Origin: Robiginitomaculum antarcticum DSM 21748 | GTDB taxonomy: Bacteria; Pseudomonadota; Alphaproteobacteria; Caulobacterales; Maricaulaceae | NCBI RefSeq assembly: GCF_000365025.1 | Contig: NZ_KB823014.1 | Span: 124,001 to 188,000 of the forward strand | Length of the DNA stretch: 64,000 nt | Direction of reading: 5' to 3' | Shown here: one piece after another, positions 17,801 through 25,321 of the stretch | How positions within the stretch are numbered: the first letter of the stretch is position 1 | How the letters are laid out: every line of letters starts with the position of its first letter | Translations under genes and position numbers: made by a program | Notes under the pieces: model-generated | The model's input: the letters and a program-made list of their open reading frames with translations, nothing else | What the model was told of the DNA's origin: nothing | Databases searched by the model: none

Positions 17801-18626
17801 TCACGCCTTTATAGCGCGCCTCGGTGTAGAAATGCGCGTCCGGTGTGCGGGTTTGCGGCACGTTAGAGCCCCAAAGGATCAAGAAGCCTGAATTGTACCA
17901 ATCAGCACTCTCAGCAACATCTGTCTGCTCGCCCCAGGTCTGAGGAGAGGCAGGCGGCAAATCGCAATACCAGTCATAGAATGATCCGGTTACGCCGCCG
18001 AGGAGTTGCAAGTAACGCGCGCCGGCAGCGTAGGACACCATAGACATGGCAGGAATTGGAGAGAAGCCAAAGATGCGATCAGGGCCCCATTTTTTAATTG
18101 TATGGGCATTGGCCGCCGTGATCATTTCATTGACCTCGTCCCAATCAGCCCGCACAAAACCGCCAAGGCCGCGGAAAGCTGTGTAATTATCACGCTTAGA
18201 TTTATCGTCTTGGATAGAGCGCCATGCTGCGACAGGAGCCATTGTCTTGCGGGCTGCACGCCACATTTTCAATAGACGGGCACGAATGAGCGGGTATTTC
18301 ACCCGGTTTGCAGAATACAAATACCAGCTATAGCTCGCACCACGAGAACAGCCGCGCGGCTCATGGTTGGGCATATCATCGCGCGTGCGGGGATAATCTG
18401 TCTGCTGGGTTTCCCATGTGACGATGCCGCCTTTGACGTAGATCTTCCAAGAACAAGAACCTGTACAGTTTACGCCATGTGTTGAGCGCACAATTTTATC
18501 GTGACGCCAGCGGTTGCGGTAAGCTTCTTCCCATGAGCGATCCTCATCCGTCATCACGCCGTGCTTATTTGAAAAGGTTTCGGTCTTGCGCCGGAAGAAT
18601 GTCAATCGGTCGAGTGTATGGCTCAT
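14892..18626 (-). CDS. narG: respiratory nitrate reductase alpha subunit NarG
   Basis: Catalytic Mo-bisMGD subunit reducing nitrate to nitrite on the cytoplasmic side; 1244 aa, as in E. coli. The FS0 cluster motif with His ligand is visible (HGVNCTGSCSW, then PRGCSRGASYSWYLY), and the Mo-site segment WYCDLPPASPQTWGEQTD is intact. No twin-arginine leader, as expected for Nar. AAAGGA lies 12 bases before ATG 18626. It is first in an eight-gene run to mobA (18626 to 8919) in which nearly all junctions overlap or touch. Two FNR-type sites lie upstream. Confidence 0.97.
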   Translation of the reverse strand: MSHTLDRLTFFRRKTETFSNKHGVMTDEDRSWEEAYRNRWRHDKIVRSTHGVNCTGSCSWKIYVKGGIVTWETQQTDYPRTRDDMPNHEPRGCSRGASYSWYLYSANRVKYPLIRARLLKMWRAARKTMAPVAAWRSIQDDKSKRDNYTAFRGLGGFVRADWDEVNEMITAANAHTIKKWGPDRIFGFSPIPAMSMVSYAAGARYLQLLGGVTGSFYDWYCDLPPASPQTWGEQTDVAESADWYNSGFLILWGSNVPQTRTPDAHFYTEARYKGVKSVVICPDYSEASKFSDVWLAAKQGTDAALGMAFGHIILKEYHRDRTVPYFRDYLRKYSDLPLLVRLEEQEDGYVPGQMLRASDFVGNMKEANNPEWKTVGLDEKTGKVVCPNGSIGFRWGDEGKWNLEERDSKGKDIELRLGLKGVEDDIAKVRFPYFANSASNGFASTDHPDVLNRNIPVKVMKMADGTMARVACIYDLMMANYGIDQGYGGEHIAKDYDDPQPYSPAWAEGITSVPRDQIIATARGFATNAEKTDGKSMVIIGAGMNHWYHMDMNYRAVINMLVMCGCIGQSGGGWSHYVGQEKLRPQTGWAPLAFATDWVRPPRQQNSTSFFYAHTDQYRYETVDVKEILSPTAPKDDWSGSFIDYNAKAERMGWLPSAPALKTNPLDLAADAKKAGMDPKDYVVQGLSDRSLEMSCMDPDDEANWPRNMFVWRSNLLGSSGKGHEYFLKHFLGTDHGIQGKELGDTGGDKPKDVKWHDEAPEGKLDLLVCIDFRMSTTAVYSDIVLPTATWYEKNDLNTSDMHPFIHPLGKAVDPAWESRSDWDIFKGLAKTFSEISSEVLGVEEDVVLTPIQHDTAGELAQASGVKDWYKGECEPIPGKTMPQISIVERDYSQIYDKFTSLGPLLEKVGNGGKGIGWDTKEDVANLRSLNGPVLKEGVSQGQPQINSAIDACETILMLAPETNGEVAVKAWKALEKQTGRKHAHLAEPKEDEKIRFRDIVAQPRKIISSPIWSGIESEHVSYNAGYTNVHELIPWRTLSGRQQLYQDHDWMRAFGEGFVVYKPPVDLKTTHVKGQKPNGNPEITLNFLTPHQKWGIHSTYSDNLLMLTLNRGGPVVWISETDAKRADLIDNDWVEVFNANGALTARAVVSQRIREGTVFMYHAQEKQVNTPGSEMTGKRGGIHNSVTRTILKPTHMIGGYAQLSYGFNYYGTVGSNRDEFIVIRKMNKVDWLDEPASRSEAAE

Positions 18627-18738
18627 GTGAATAGTCCTTTAGACGGTTGAGAGCTGCCTTGGCAGCGAGGCCAATGTGGTGAAGCTCATCTTCTAGTATG
18701 TCTGTCTGCTTGGCAGCTTACAGGCCGCGCTGAAAACT

Positions 18739-18758
18739 CACTTGATAAATGTGAAGTG
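18739..18758. promoter_or_regulatory. FNR/NarR-type operator upstream of narG
   Basis: CACTTGATAAATGTGAAGTG, a near-palindrome whose core TTGAT-N4-GTGAA resembles an FNR box. The identical 20-mer is found upstream of narK (23000-23019). Centre is about 122 bp before the narG ATG. Confidence 0.7.
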
Positions 18759-18834
18759 ACGGCGCGAAGTAAGTTAGGAACGACGCTCAATTTGAAATCT
18801 ATCTTCTGACGCTAAAAAAAATCCGTGTGCCGAC

Positions 18835-18848
18835 CTGACAAATGTCAA
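18835..18848. promoter_or_regulatory. second FNR-type box upstream of narG
   Basis: CTGAC-AAAT-GTCAA matches TTGAC-N4-GTCAA with one mismatch. It lies about 215 bp upstream of narG and beyond the terminator of the porin gene's transcript on the far side. Confidence 0.5.
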
Positions 18849-18867
18849 TTGGCACGGGAGTAGTGTC

Positions 18868-18893
18868 AAAAAAAGCGGCGCTAAAGCGCCGCC
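18868..18893 (-). terminator. rho-independent terminator of narK-porin operon
   Basis: Read on the minus strand: GCGGCGC-TTTA-GCGCCGC stem followed by seven T. It lies 80 bp past the porin stop and insulates the narG promoter region from narK-porin read-through. Confidence 0.88.
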
Positions 18894-18972
18894 AGACTCA
18901 AGAATCAAGAGAGAAACGAAAGATATATAATCGTTGAGCCTTAGGAGTATCAGGCTCCACAGCTAAACTAAT

Positions 18973-20202
18973 TTAAAATTTCGCGCCGAGTGATATCCAC
19001 AGCTTGTCGGTGTCAGTCGCAAATCCATCAGCATTATAACTACCATATTTTAGGGCAACGGAGTAATTTTGGTTGATATTCTTAGCCACTTGCAGGTTAA
19101 TTTCGGAGCCGTAATCACCGCCGACATCTGCTGAAAAATCATGATAGATAACATCAAATTTTAGGCCCTTTAGAGGGCCGTCAGCCTGCACTTTATAGGA
19201 CATGGATGCGTATAAATCTTCCAGGCCGCCATTGGGCGTGTTCAAGAATTTATCGGTCCAACCATTGAACTTATGGAGCGTAGCTAGGGGCGTTTTGAAT
19301 GCCGCATTCCCACTATGTGAGCCCAAGACTTCATACCCTGCCTTGAGCGTAAAGCCGCCTGAGGCAACGCCTGCTAAGAGGTGATAATAGTCTGCTGAGT
19401 AATCAACAGGGTTATCCTTATAATCACTTTGCGTGGCATATTCAGCCTCATAGAGCAGACTTAAAGTATCACTGGCTTTCGTTTTACCGGCAAATCGCAG
19501 TCCAAGTGTCTGCGAGGACAGCCCAAAAACAGGCGCATCATTAAGATCAATGAACAGGCCGTAAGCCGTCAGTGTTCCGAAATTCACCCCGGTATAGTCC
19601 GCGCTGACCCATGTTGTATCCGTATCCAGATTGCCGAGCGGATTATCATCGGAGAAGATGCGGTTCACATTCCACACATATGAACCTGTTAGCATTAAGT
19701 TATCAATGGGCTCAATCATTACAACGAGACTATCATAAGTCTGATCATCTTGGCGCCAGCCTACGGTACCGACAAACCGCTGGTTCGTCATATTCATGCC
19801 GATGCGTCCGGCCTTCACCGTCGCGCCGCTTTCGCCTTTATAGGCTAGATATGCTTGATTGATTTCAGTCGACTTTGGGTCTGCAATCACCGGAAAATTA
19901 GTTTTTCCGTTAATTGTGCTATTATAGTCGTTTTGAAGGACCAGAACATTTTCAACCTCGAGAACCGCTGAAAACCCTTTGAAGTTACCCGTTGTATATT
20001 TTAGTTTTGTACGAATTGTTTGCGCCGTTGCACCTTCCGCAAAGCCATCCTGATCAACGGTCTCCAAACGGTAACGCGTATCAATTGTGGCCTTACCGTT
20101 TGTAATGGCGTCGGCAGGTGTATCTGCATTATCAGCAGCATATGCCGGGATTGATCTCAACATTGCGATTGCGGTGACGGATACGAAAAAGACGGTTTTC
20201 AT
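18973..20202 (-). CDS. outer-membrane porin-like beta-barrel protein
   Basis: A 409-aa protein with an N-terminal signal peptide (MKTVFFVSVTAIAML...AYAA, cleavage about residue 22) and a mature part of alternating short strands with periodic aromatic residues, ending in ISLGAKF with the C-terminal Phe used by BAM. ATIDTRYRLE near the start resembles the alginate-export/OprD-like barrel group. It directly follows narK (15-bp gap), so an outer-membrane route for nitrate or nitrite is a reasonable inference. Confidence 0.75.
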   Translation of the reverse strand: MKTVFFVSVTAIAMLRSIPAYAADNADTPADAITNGKATIDTRYRLETVDQDGFAEGATAQTIRTKLKYTTGNFKGFSAVLEVENVLVLQNDYNSTINGKTNFPVIADPKSTEINQAYLAYKGESGATVKAGRIGMNMTNQRFVGTVGWRQDDQTYDSLVVMIEPIDNLMLTGSYVWNVNRIFSDDNPLGNLDTDTTWVSADYTGVNFGTLTAYGLFIDLNDAPVFGLSSQTLGLRFAGKTKASDTLSLLYEAEYATQSDYKDNPVDYSADYYHLLAGVASGGFTLKAGYEVLGSHSGNAAFKTPLATLHKFNGWTDKFLNTPNGGLEDLYASMSYKVQADGPLKGLKFDVIYHDFSADVGGDYGSEINLQVAKNINQNYSVALKYGSYNADGFATDTDKLWISLGAKF

Positions 20203-20217
20203 GACTCTGGTCTTTCC

Positions 20218-22938
20218 TTACGCCAGCTTGATATCAGCAACCTCGGAACTGCGTTCTATATCGTGAAGCAGTCCACCGCGACGGGTATAAACCCGCCACG
20301 TAAGAGCGATACAGGTGATATAAAAAATCAAAAACCCTATAAGTGCGGCAACTGCACTGCCGGAAGCAGAGATAGATATGCCAAAACTCATAGGTATGAA
20401 GAAAGCCCCATAAGCGGCAATGGCTGACGTAAACCCTGTAATCGCAGCGCTTTCTTGACCCGATTGACGTAGCAACTCATCGGCAGGAATACCAGGTTGC
20501 ATCCGAGCAATTTCCTTACGCATAATCACAGGAATCATCTGAAATGTCGAAGCATTGCCAACACCTGTTGCTATAAAAAGGAACATGAAGCAGGCAAAGA
20601 ATCCGACGAAACTCCCGGCCTGTAGAGATGCGATCACACCTATTGTCCCCAACGCCATGGCAATAAAGACCAAGAGTGTGACCCGGCCACCGCCCCAGCG
20701 ATCTGCTACCCACCCTGTGAGTGAGCGGGACAAAGCGCCAACTAAAGGTCCTAAAAAGGCAATTTGCAGAACATTCACATCTGGGAATTCTGTTTTAGTC
20801 AGCAACACAAACCCGGCTGAAAATCCGATAAATGATCCAAATGTCCCGGTATAGAGCCAGCACATAATCCAGTTATGGGCCCGTTTGAAAATGACGGACT
20901 GCTCGGCAAAAGATGCTTTAGCGTCAGCAAGATCATTCATTCCAAACCATGTTGCAAAGGCTGACGCGATAATGAAGGGCACCCAAATAAAGCCGGCATT
21001 TTGTAAGAAAATTTCTTCGCCCGCTGCTGTCACTTGCGGTTCGCCACCGATTGCCCCGAACACAGCCATAGTTATGACGATAGGTACGATGAACTGCATG
21101 CCGCTAACGCCCAGATTTCCAAGGCCTGCATTCAGAGCCAGTGCATTACCTTTCTCTGCCTTAGGAAAGAAGAATCCGATATTGGACATAGAGGACGCGA
21201 AATTGCCGCCTCCAAAGCCACACAGTAGAGCTAGGGCAAGCATGATCCAGTAAGGTGTGTCCGGGTTTTGAACAGCAAAGCCGATGCCAAGCGCCGGCGC
21301 AATAAGAGACCAAGTTGTCAGGGTTGTCCAAAGACGCCCCCCAAATATCGGCACCATAAAGCTATAGAATATTCGCAATGTTGCACCCGATAAGCCGGGT
21401 AAAGCCGCGAGCCAGAACAGCTGGCTTGTAGAATAGCTAAAGCCTATCTGCGGCAGTTTCGCGACAACAACAGACCACACCATCCAGATCGCAAAGGAAA
21501 GGAACAAGGCGGGGATAGATATCCAGAGGTTTCTCCGGGCGATTTTACGTCCGCGGTTTTTCCAAAAACTATCCTCTTCAATTCTCCAATCGGTTATCAC
21601 TTTGGGACTAAGTGCATCATGGGTTTCAGGATTATGGATAGATTGCATTTCGGGTAGTTGAGGTAGTTTGCGGAACGGCAGACCCGAAGCGTCTTGTTCC
21701 ATCCGACGGATAGCTAAGTGCATCCATAACAAGGACCCTGCCACGATAAAGAAAAGCAACATAAAGGAACTGGTGTATACACCTGTAAGGTCATTCAGCA
21801 TGCCGAACATAATGGGCAGCACGAACCCGCCAAGCCCGCCAATCATACCGACCAAACCGCCGACAGCACCGACGTCTTTAGGATAATATATAGGGATATG
21901 TTTATAAACAGCCGCTTTGCCCAGGCTCATAAAGAAGCCTAATATAAATATCATAACGACAAATGCGACTGGCCCAGTTGCGAGACGGAACGAAATGGGA
22001 CCGCCGACGCCGTCTACGATATAAGTCGTGGAGGGGTAAGCCAGAATGAATGTCACAAATAAAGACACAATGAAGGTCAGATACATGACTTTTCGGGCCC
22101 CAATTTTATCTGATAACTGACCGCCATAAATCCTGAAAATAGAGGCTGGCACAGAATAGGCCACGGCGAGAAGGCCGGCGGTTTTTAAATCAAATCCATA
22201 TACTTCGATCAAGTAATGCGGCAACGTTAGGGCCAGAGCGACGAAACCGCCAAAAACAAAGAAATAATAGAGCGAAAAGCGCCAAACTTGCACATCTCTG
22301 AGCGGCTTAAACTGCGCAGCAAAGCTTCGCGGTTTGGCCCCTGATTTGCGCCGTGCAGCTAATTCAGGATCATCTTGAGTTAAGACATAAAACAATATTG
22401 CGATAACGGCCAAAGCAATCGCCCAAACTTTGGCAACCCCCATCCACCCCGTCGAAGCCATAACAATCGGCGCAGCAAATTTGGTGACCGCAGCGCCCAC
22501 ATTACCCGCACCTACAATACCTAGTGCTGAGCCCTGTTTTTCCTGCGGAAAAAATTTTGAGACATAGGTTACCGAGACTGAAAATGAGCCGCCAGCTAAA
22601 CCAATACCGAGAGCAGCTAACAAAAATTGCGGATAAGTCGTGGCATATGTCAGAAGCCAGGTCGCTGCCGCAGATAACAACATAACTATGACATTAACTA
22701 TTCGTCCGCCATATTGATCCGCCCAAATACCCAAAACAAGACGGGAAAGAGACCCTGTTAATATGGGCGTACCGACCAAAAGACCAAATTGCGTTTCTGT
22801 TAAGCCGAGATCCTTTTGAATTTGAATGCCCAAAATTGCGAATATAACCCAAACGGCAAAACAGGCCGTGAAAGCAATGGTCGTTAATCCCAAAGCCCTA
22901 TTAGCGCCTTTAATAGGATATTGGATTGGACTCGGCAT
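20218..22938 (-). CDS. narK: fused nitrate/nitrite transporter NarK (NarK1-NarK2)
   Basis: About 906 aa and two complete MFS nitrate/nitrite porter units in one chain, roughly 24 membrane helices. Each half has its own family signature: GLAGGSFSVSVTYVSKFFP in the first unit and GGGNFASSMSNIGFFFPKAE in the second. They are joined by a hydrophilic linker near residues 425-470. Fused NarK proteins are known in Paracoccus and relatives, where one unit acts as nitrate/H+ symporter and the other as nitrate/nitrite antiporter. Start 22938 follows a GGGGG site; an ATG four codons earlier overlaps it. Confidence 0.92.
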   Translation of the reverse strand: MPSPIQYPIKGANRALGLTTIAFTACFAVWVIFAILGIQIQKDLGLTETQFGLLVGTPILTGSLSRLVLGIWADQYGGRIVNVIVMLLSAAATWLLTYATTYPQFLLAALGIGLAGGSFSVSVTYVSKFFPQEKQGSALGIVGAGNVGAAVTKFAAPIVMASTGWMGVAKVWAIALAVIAILFYVLTQDDPELAARRKSGAKPRSFAAQFKPLRDVQVWRFSLYYFFVFGGFVALALTLPHYLIEVYGFDLKTAGLLAVAYSVPASIFRIYGGQLSDKIGARKVMYLTFIVSLFVTFILAYPSTTYIVDGVGGPISFRLATGPVAFVVMIFILGFFMSLGKAAVYKHIPIYYPKDVGAVGGLVGMIGGLGGFVLPIMFGMLNDLTGVYTSSFMLLFFIVAGSLLWMHLAIRRMEQDASGLPFRKLPQLPEMQSIHNPETHDALSPKVITDWRIEEDSFWKNRGRKIARRNLWISIPALFLSFAIWMVWSVVVAKLPQIGFSYSTSQLFWLAALPGLSGATLRIFYSFMVPIFGGRLWTTLTTWSLIAPALGIGFAVQNPDTPYWIMLALALLCGFGGGNFASSMSNIGFFFPKAEKGNALALNAGLGNLGVSGMQFIVPIVITMAVFGAIGGEPQVTAAGEEIFLQNAGFIWVPFIIASAFATWFGMNDLADAKASFAEQSVIFKRAHNWIMCWLYTGTFGSFIGFSAGFVLLTKTEFPDVNVLQIAFLGPLVGALSRSLTGWVADRWGGGRVTLLVFIAMALGTIGVIASLQAGSFVGFFACFMFLFIATGVGNASTFQMIPVIMRKEIARMQPGIPADELLRQSGQESAAITGFTSAIAAYGAFFIPMSFGISISASGSAVAALIGFLIFYITCIALTWRVYTRRGGLLHDIERSSEVADIKLA

Positions 22939-22999
22939 ACTTACCCCCATTGGTATCAGATTGGCGCTTGGGGTGTTGTGCAGCCAGTTGCAATAATCG

Positions 23000-23019
23000 C
23001 ACTTGATAAATGTGAAGTG
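23000..23019. promoter_or_regulatory. FNR/NarR-type operator upstream of narK
   Basis: CACTTGATAAATGTGAAGTG, identical over 20 bases to the site upstream of narG. Centre is about 71 bp before the narK start. Confidence 0.7.
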
Positions 23020-23138
23020 GAGACTTAGTAAATGTTCAGCTAAACCTATAAATTGAGATCAATCGACTGTGTCTTGATCTATGAATTTAGACTTGGGAAA
23101 AATTACAAATACGTGCTCAATAATTGTCTACGTTGTAA

Positions 23139-23152
23139 TTGACTATTATCAA
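23139..23152. promoter_or_regulatory. FNR box upstream of narR
   Basis: TTGAC-TATT-ATCAA, a full FNR/FixK consensus, 72-85 bp before the narR ATG. It supports activation of narR by an Fnr-type regulator, or autoregulation. Confidence 0.72.
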
Positions 23153-23223
23153 GTGAGTGTTAGGTTGAAACTCAGCAAATACTTATAATGCGATTTAAAA
23201 TCGCGAACCGAACAGAACCGTAA

Positions 23224-24006
23224 ATGTCTATTAAACAATCCAGTATCGACCGAATTCGTCATGTTTCTTTTTTTAATAAGTGCGATGACTCTGTTTTCAA
23301 AACGGCCGTTTCCGGTGCTTTCCTCCAGACCTTTCCGGAAGGTACAACTCTGCTCATAGACGGGGAACCTGTCGATTTTCTTTATTTTGTTTTAGAAGGC
23401 TCTGTTGAACTATCTGCAGGATGGAAATCAAAAGACACCACATTGGCAATCCTGCGCCCCGTATCAACTTTTATCTTGGCTGCGGTGGTAATGGAATCCG
23501 ATGCTCTAATGTCGGCGACAACTTTGGAACGGTCGGAAGTTTTGATGATCCCTGGAGAATCTCTTCGTCGCGCGATGCGGGAAAATGCACAATTTAGTTT
23601 TGCTGTATCTGAAGAACTGGCTGCTTGTTATCGCGGTCTTGTACGCGCAATAAAGAATCATAAATTACGGGACTCGACTGAACGATTAGCCAATTATTTA
23701 GTCACGCAAACGGCCCGTCAGGATAATGCCGCACAAATTACTCTACCCCATGAAAAACGTGTTCTAGCCGCTCTCTTGGGTATGACCCCGGAAAACTTAT
23801 CTCGCGCATTTGCGAAGTTAAATAAGCAAGGTGTGAGCGTCTCAGGGAACATAGTCAAATTTGACAAAATGGATGCTTTGAAAAGATTAGCCCGTCCTGC
23901 CCCAACCATTGATAATCATTATAAACAATCTGAGCAATTAGACGGCAAAGCGAGTACTGAACGGCAGCGCGGCGGTCATGGCACTGAAACTGATGCCATT
24001 TACTAA
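23224..24006 (+). CDS. narR: Crp/Fnr-family regulator, NarR-like
   Basis: A 260-aa transcription factor with an N-terminal cyclic-nucleotide-type beta-roll (about 15-130) and a C-terminal winged helix (about 165-225). The recognition helix TPENLSRAFAKLNKQG keeps the E-xx-SR pattern that reads TTGA half-sites. The N-terminal cysteine set of oxygen-sensing FNR is missing, as in NarR, the regulator required for nar expression in Paracoccus. Position between narK and moaA2, and the boxes at narG, narK and its own promoter, support the name. The ligand (nitrate or nitrite) is inferred from the family. Confidence 0.75.
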   Translation: MSIKQSSIDRIRHVSFFNKCDDSVFKTAVSGAFLQTFPEGTTLLIDGEPVDFLYFVLEGSVELSAGWKSKDTTLAILRPVSTFILAAVVMESDALMSATTLERSEVLMIPGESLRRAMRENAQFSFAVSEELAACYRGLVRAIKNHKLRDSTERLANYLVTQTARQDNAAQITLPHEKRVLAALLGMTPENLSRAFAKLNKQGVSVSGNIVKFDKMDALKRLARPAPTIDNHYKQSEQLDGKASTERQRGGHGTETDAIY

Positions 24007-24010
24007 ATAT

Positions 24011-25096
24011 CTAGCCGCCTGTTTGCGCGAGGTTCATAGTGTCTCCTGGGTTAGATGCTGATAATCTATGCCCGGCGTTTTTACTTTGCAGAGACCCCAA
24101 GACACGGGCCTGAAATTCTTCCAGGCCACCATCGGATTGCAGTAGATCCCGCAAGTCCAACCCCCCATTGCCAAATAGGCAAAGTTTCATGTTTCCTTTT
24201 GCACTGACGCGCAAGCGATTACAGCTATCACAAAACCCTTTGGAATACGGCGCAATCAATCCAATACGTCCCACATAATCGGGATGAACAAATTCAATTG
24301 CCGGACCATCATCAATACCGCGCATTTTTGGCGCCCAGCCATTTTGCGTTAGCCATCCCCGCAAGACCTCTCCGCTAACGTGTTGGTCTGCGAAAAACTC
24401 GGCATTGTCTAATGTGCGCATCAATTCAATGAACCGAACGGTCACCGGTCTATTACGCACAAAATCGCTCCAGCCCTTAAAACCGTCCTCGACTGAATCG
24501 CGCAGCAAAACAGCGTTCACTTTTACCGCGCCTAAATCATGTTCAAGCGCGCGACCAAGGCCCGCCATTACATCTTCAAAACGATCATGTCCTGTAATTT
24601 TCAAAAAAGTCTCGCGGTTAAGCGCATCAATACTAATATTTAAATGCGACAGCCCGGCTGATACCCAGTCATCGACATAACGATTTAAATTATAGCCATT
24701 TGTTGTCATCGCTACTTTGTTCACGCCGTCAATATCAGAGACCGCTTCAATGATTGATGTCAGGTCTTTTCTTACAGCAGGTTCGCCGCCTGTCAGGCGC
24801 ACTTTTGCGAGCCCCATCGAGGCAAAGCCGAAGACAAGACGCCGAATTTCTTGCGTATCCATATAGTTCATTGGAGACGATTTTTTCCAGCCATTTGGGA
24901 GGCAATAGGTACATCGAAAATTACATACCTCGGTGACGGAGAGCCGCAAGTAATGAAACCGGCGACCATAACTATCCGTGGCTTTTATAGCGTCGCCCAT
25001 AGTATTGGGCGTAACCTTCAGCCCATCTGATATAGAGGGCCGCAAAGCCAAGGGTTCAGGCGCAGAGGCTCCCGCAAAGGGGTATAACTGTGTCAT
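24011..25096 (-). CDS. moaA2: GTP 3',8-cyclase MoaA (copy 2)
   Basis: A second full radical-SAM MoaA, 361 aa: CNFRCTYC cluster (about C58, C62, C65), LTGGEPAVRKD, second cluster FCDSCNRLRVSAKGNMKLC, and C-terminal AQTGG. ATG 25096 has AAAGGAG seven bases upstream, better than the longer frame to 25147. An FNR box lies about 165 bp upstream, so this copy looks like the anaerobically induced one, whereas copy 1 at 2026-3099 has no such box. It is convergent with narR, 4 bp apart. Confidence 0.92.
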   Translation of the reverse strand: MTQLYPFAGASAPEPLALRPSISDGLKVTPNTMGDAIKATDSYGRRFHYLRLSVTEVCNFRCTYCLPNGWKKSSPMNYMDTQEIRRLVFGFASMGLAKVRLTGGEPAVRKDLTSIIEAVSDIDGVNKVAMTTNGYNLNRYVDDWVSAGLSHLNISIDALNRETFLKITGHDRFEDVMAGLGRALEHDLGAVKVNAVLLRDSVEDGFKGWSDFVRNRPVTVRFIELMRTLDNAEFFADQHVSGEVLRGWLTQNGWAPKMRGIDDGPAIEFVHPDYVGRIGLIAPYSKGFCDSCNRLRVSAKGNMKLCLFGNGGLDLRDLLQSDGGLEEFQARVLGSLQSKNAGHRLSASNPGDTMNLAQTGG

Positions 25097-25255
25097 CGCA
25101 ACTCCTTTCCAAGCACGGGAGGCCAGAAGATTTCTCCGCTGACCCACGGCCTAAACGCCTTAACCAGATGGCCTTAGGCGAGCAGACTCGGAGCGATATA
25201 TGATTGTGTTAGGAGACTAAGCGCGCTTTGTCATTGACCCGTCAAGGATACAGGG

Positions 25256-25269
25256 TTGATTAACGTCAA
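25256..25269. promoter_or_regulatory. FNR box upstream of moaA2
   Basis: TTGAT-TAAC-GTCAA, full FNR-type consensus in the gap between the nnrS stop and moaA2. A second short palindrome TTGAC-CC-GTCAA lies 11 bp away (25234-25245), but with only two spacer bases. Confidence 0.7.
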
Positions 25270-25321
25270 TTGAGCCAGTGACGCGCATCAATTTCATCCA
25301 GCGGCGGTACAGGCCAATCTA

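Noticed and set aside
23052-23062. TTGAGATCAA upstream of narK/narR
   Set aside because: No correct spacer between half-sites; the full box at 23139 explains regulation better.
25234-25245. TTGAC-CC-GTCAA as a second FNR box at moaA2
   Set aside because: Half-sites are separated by two bases instead of four, so an FNR-type dimer would not fit.
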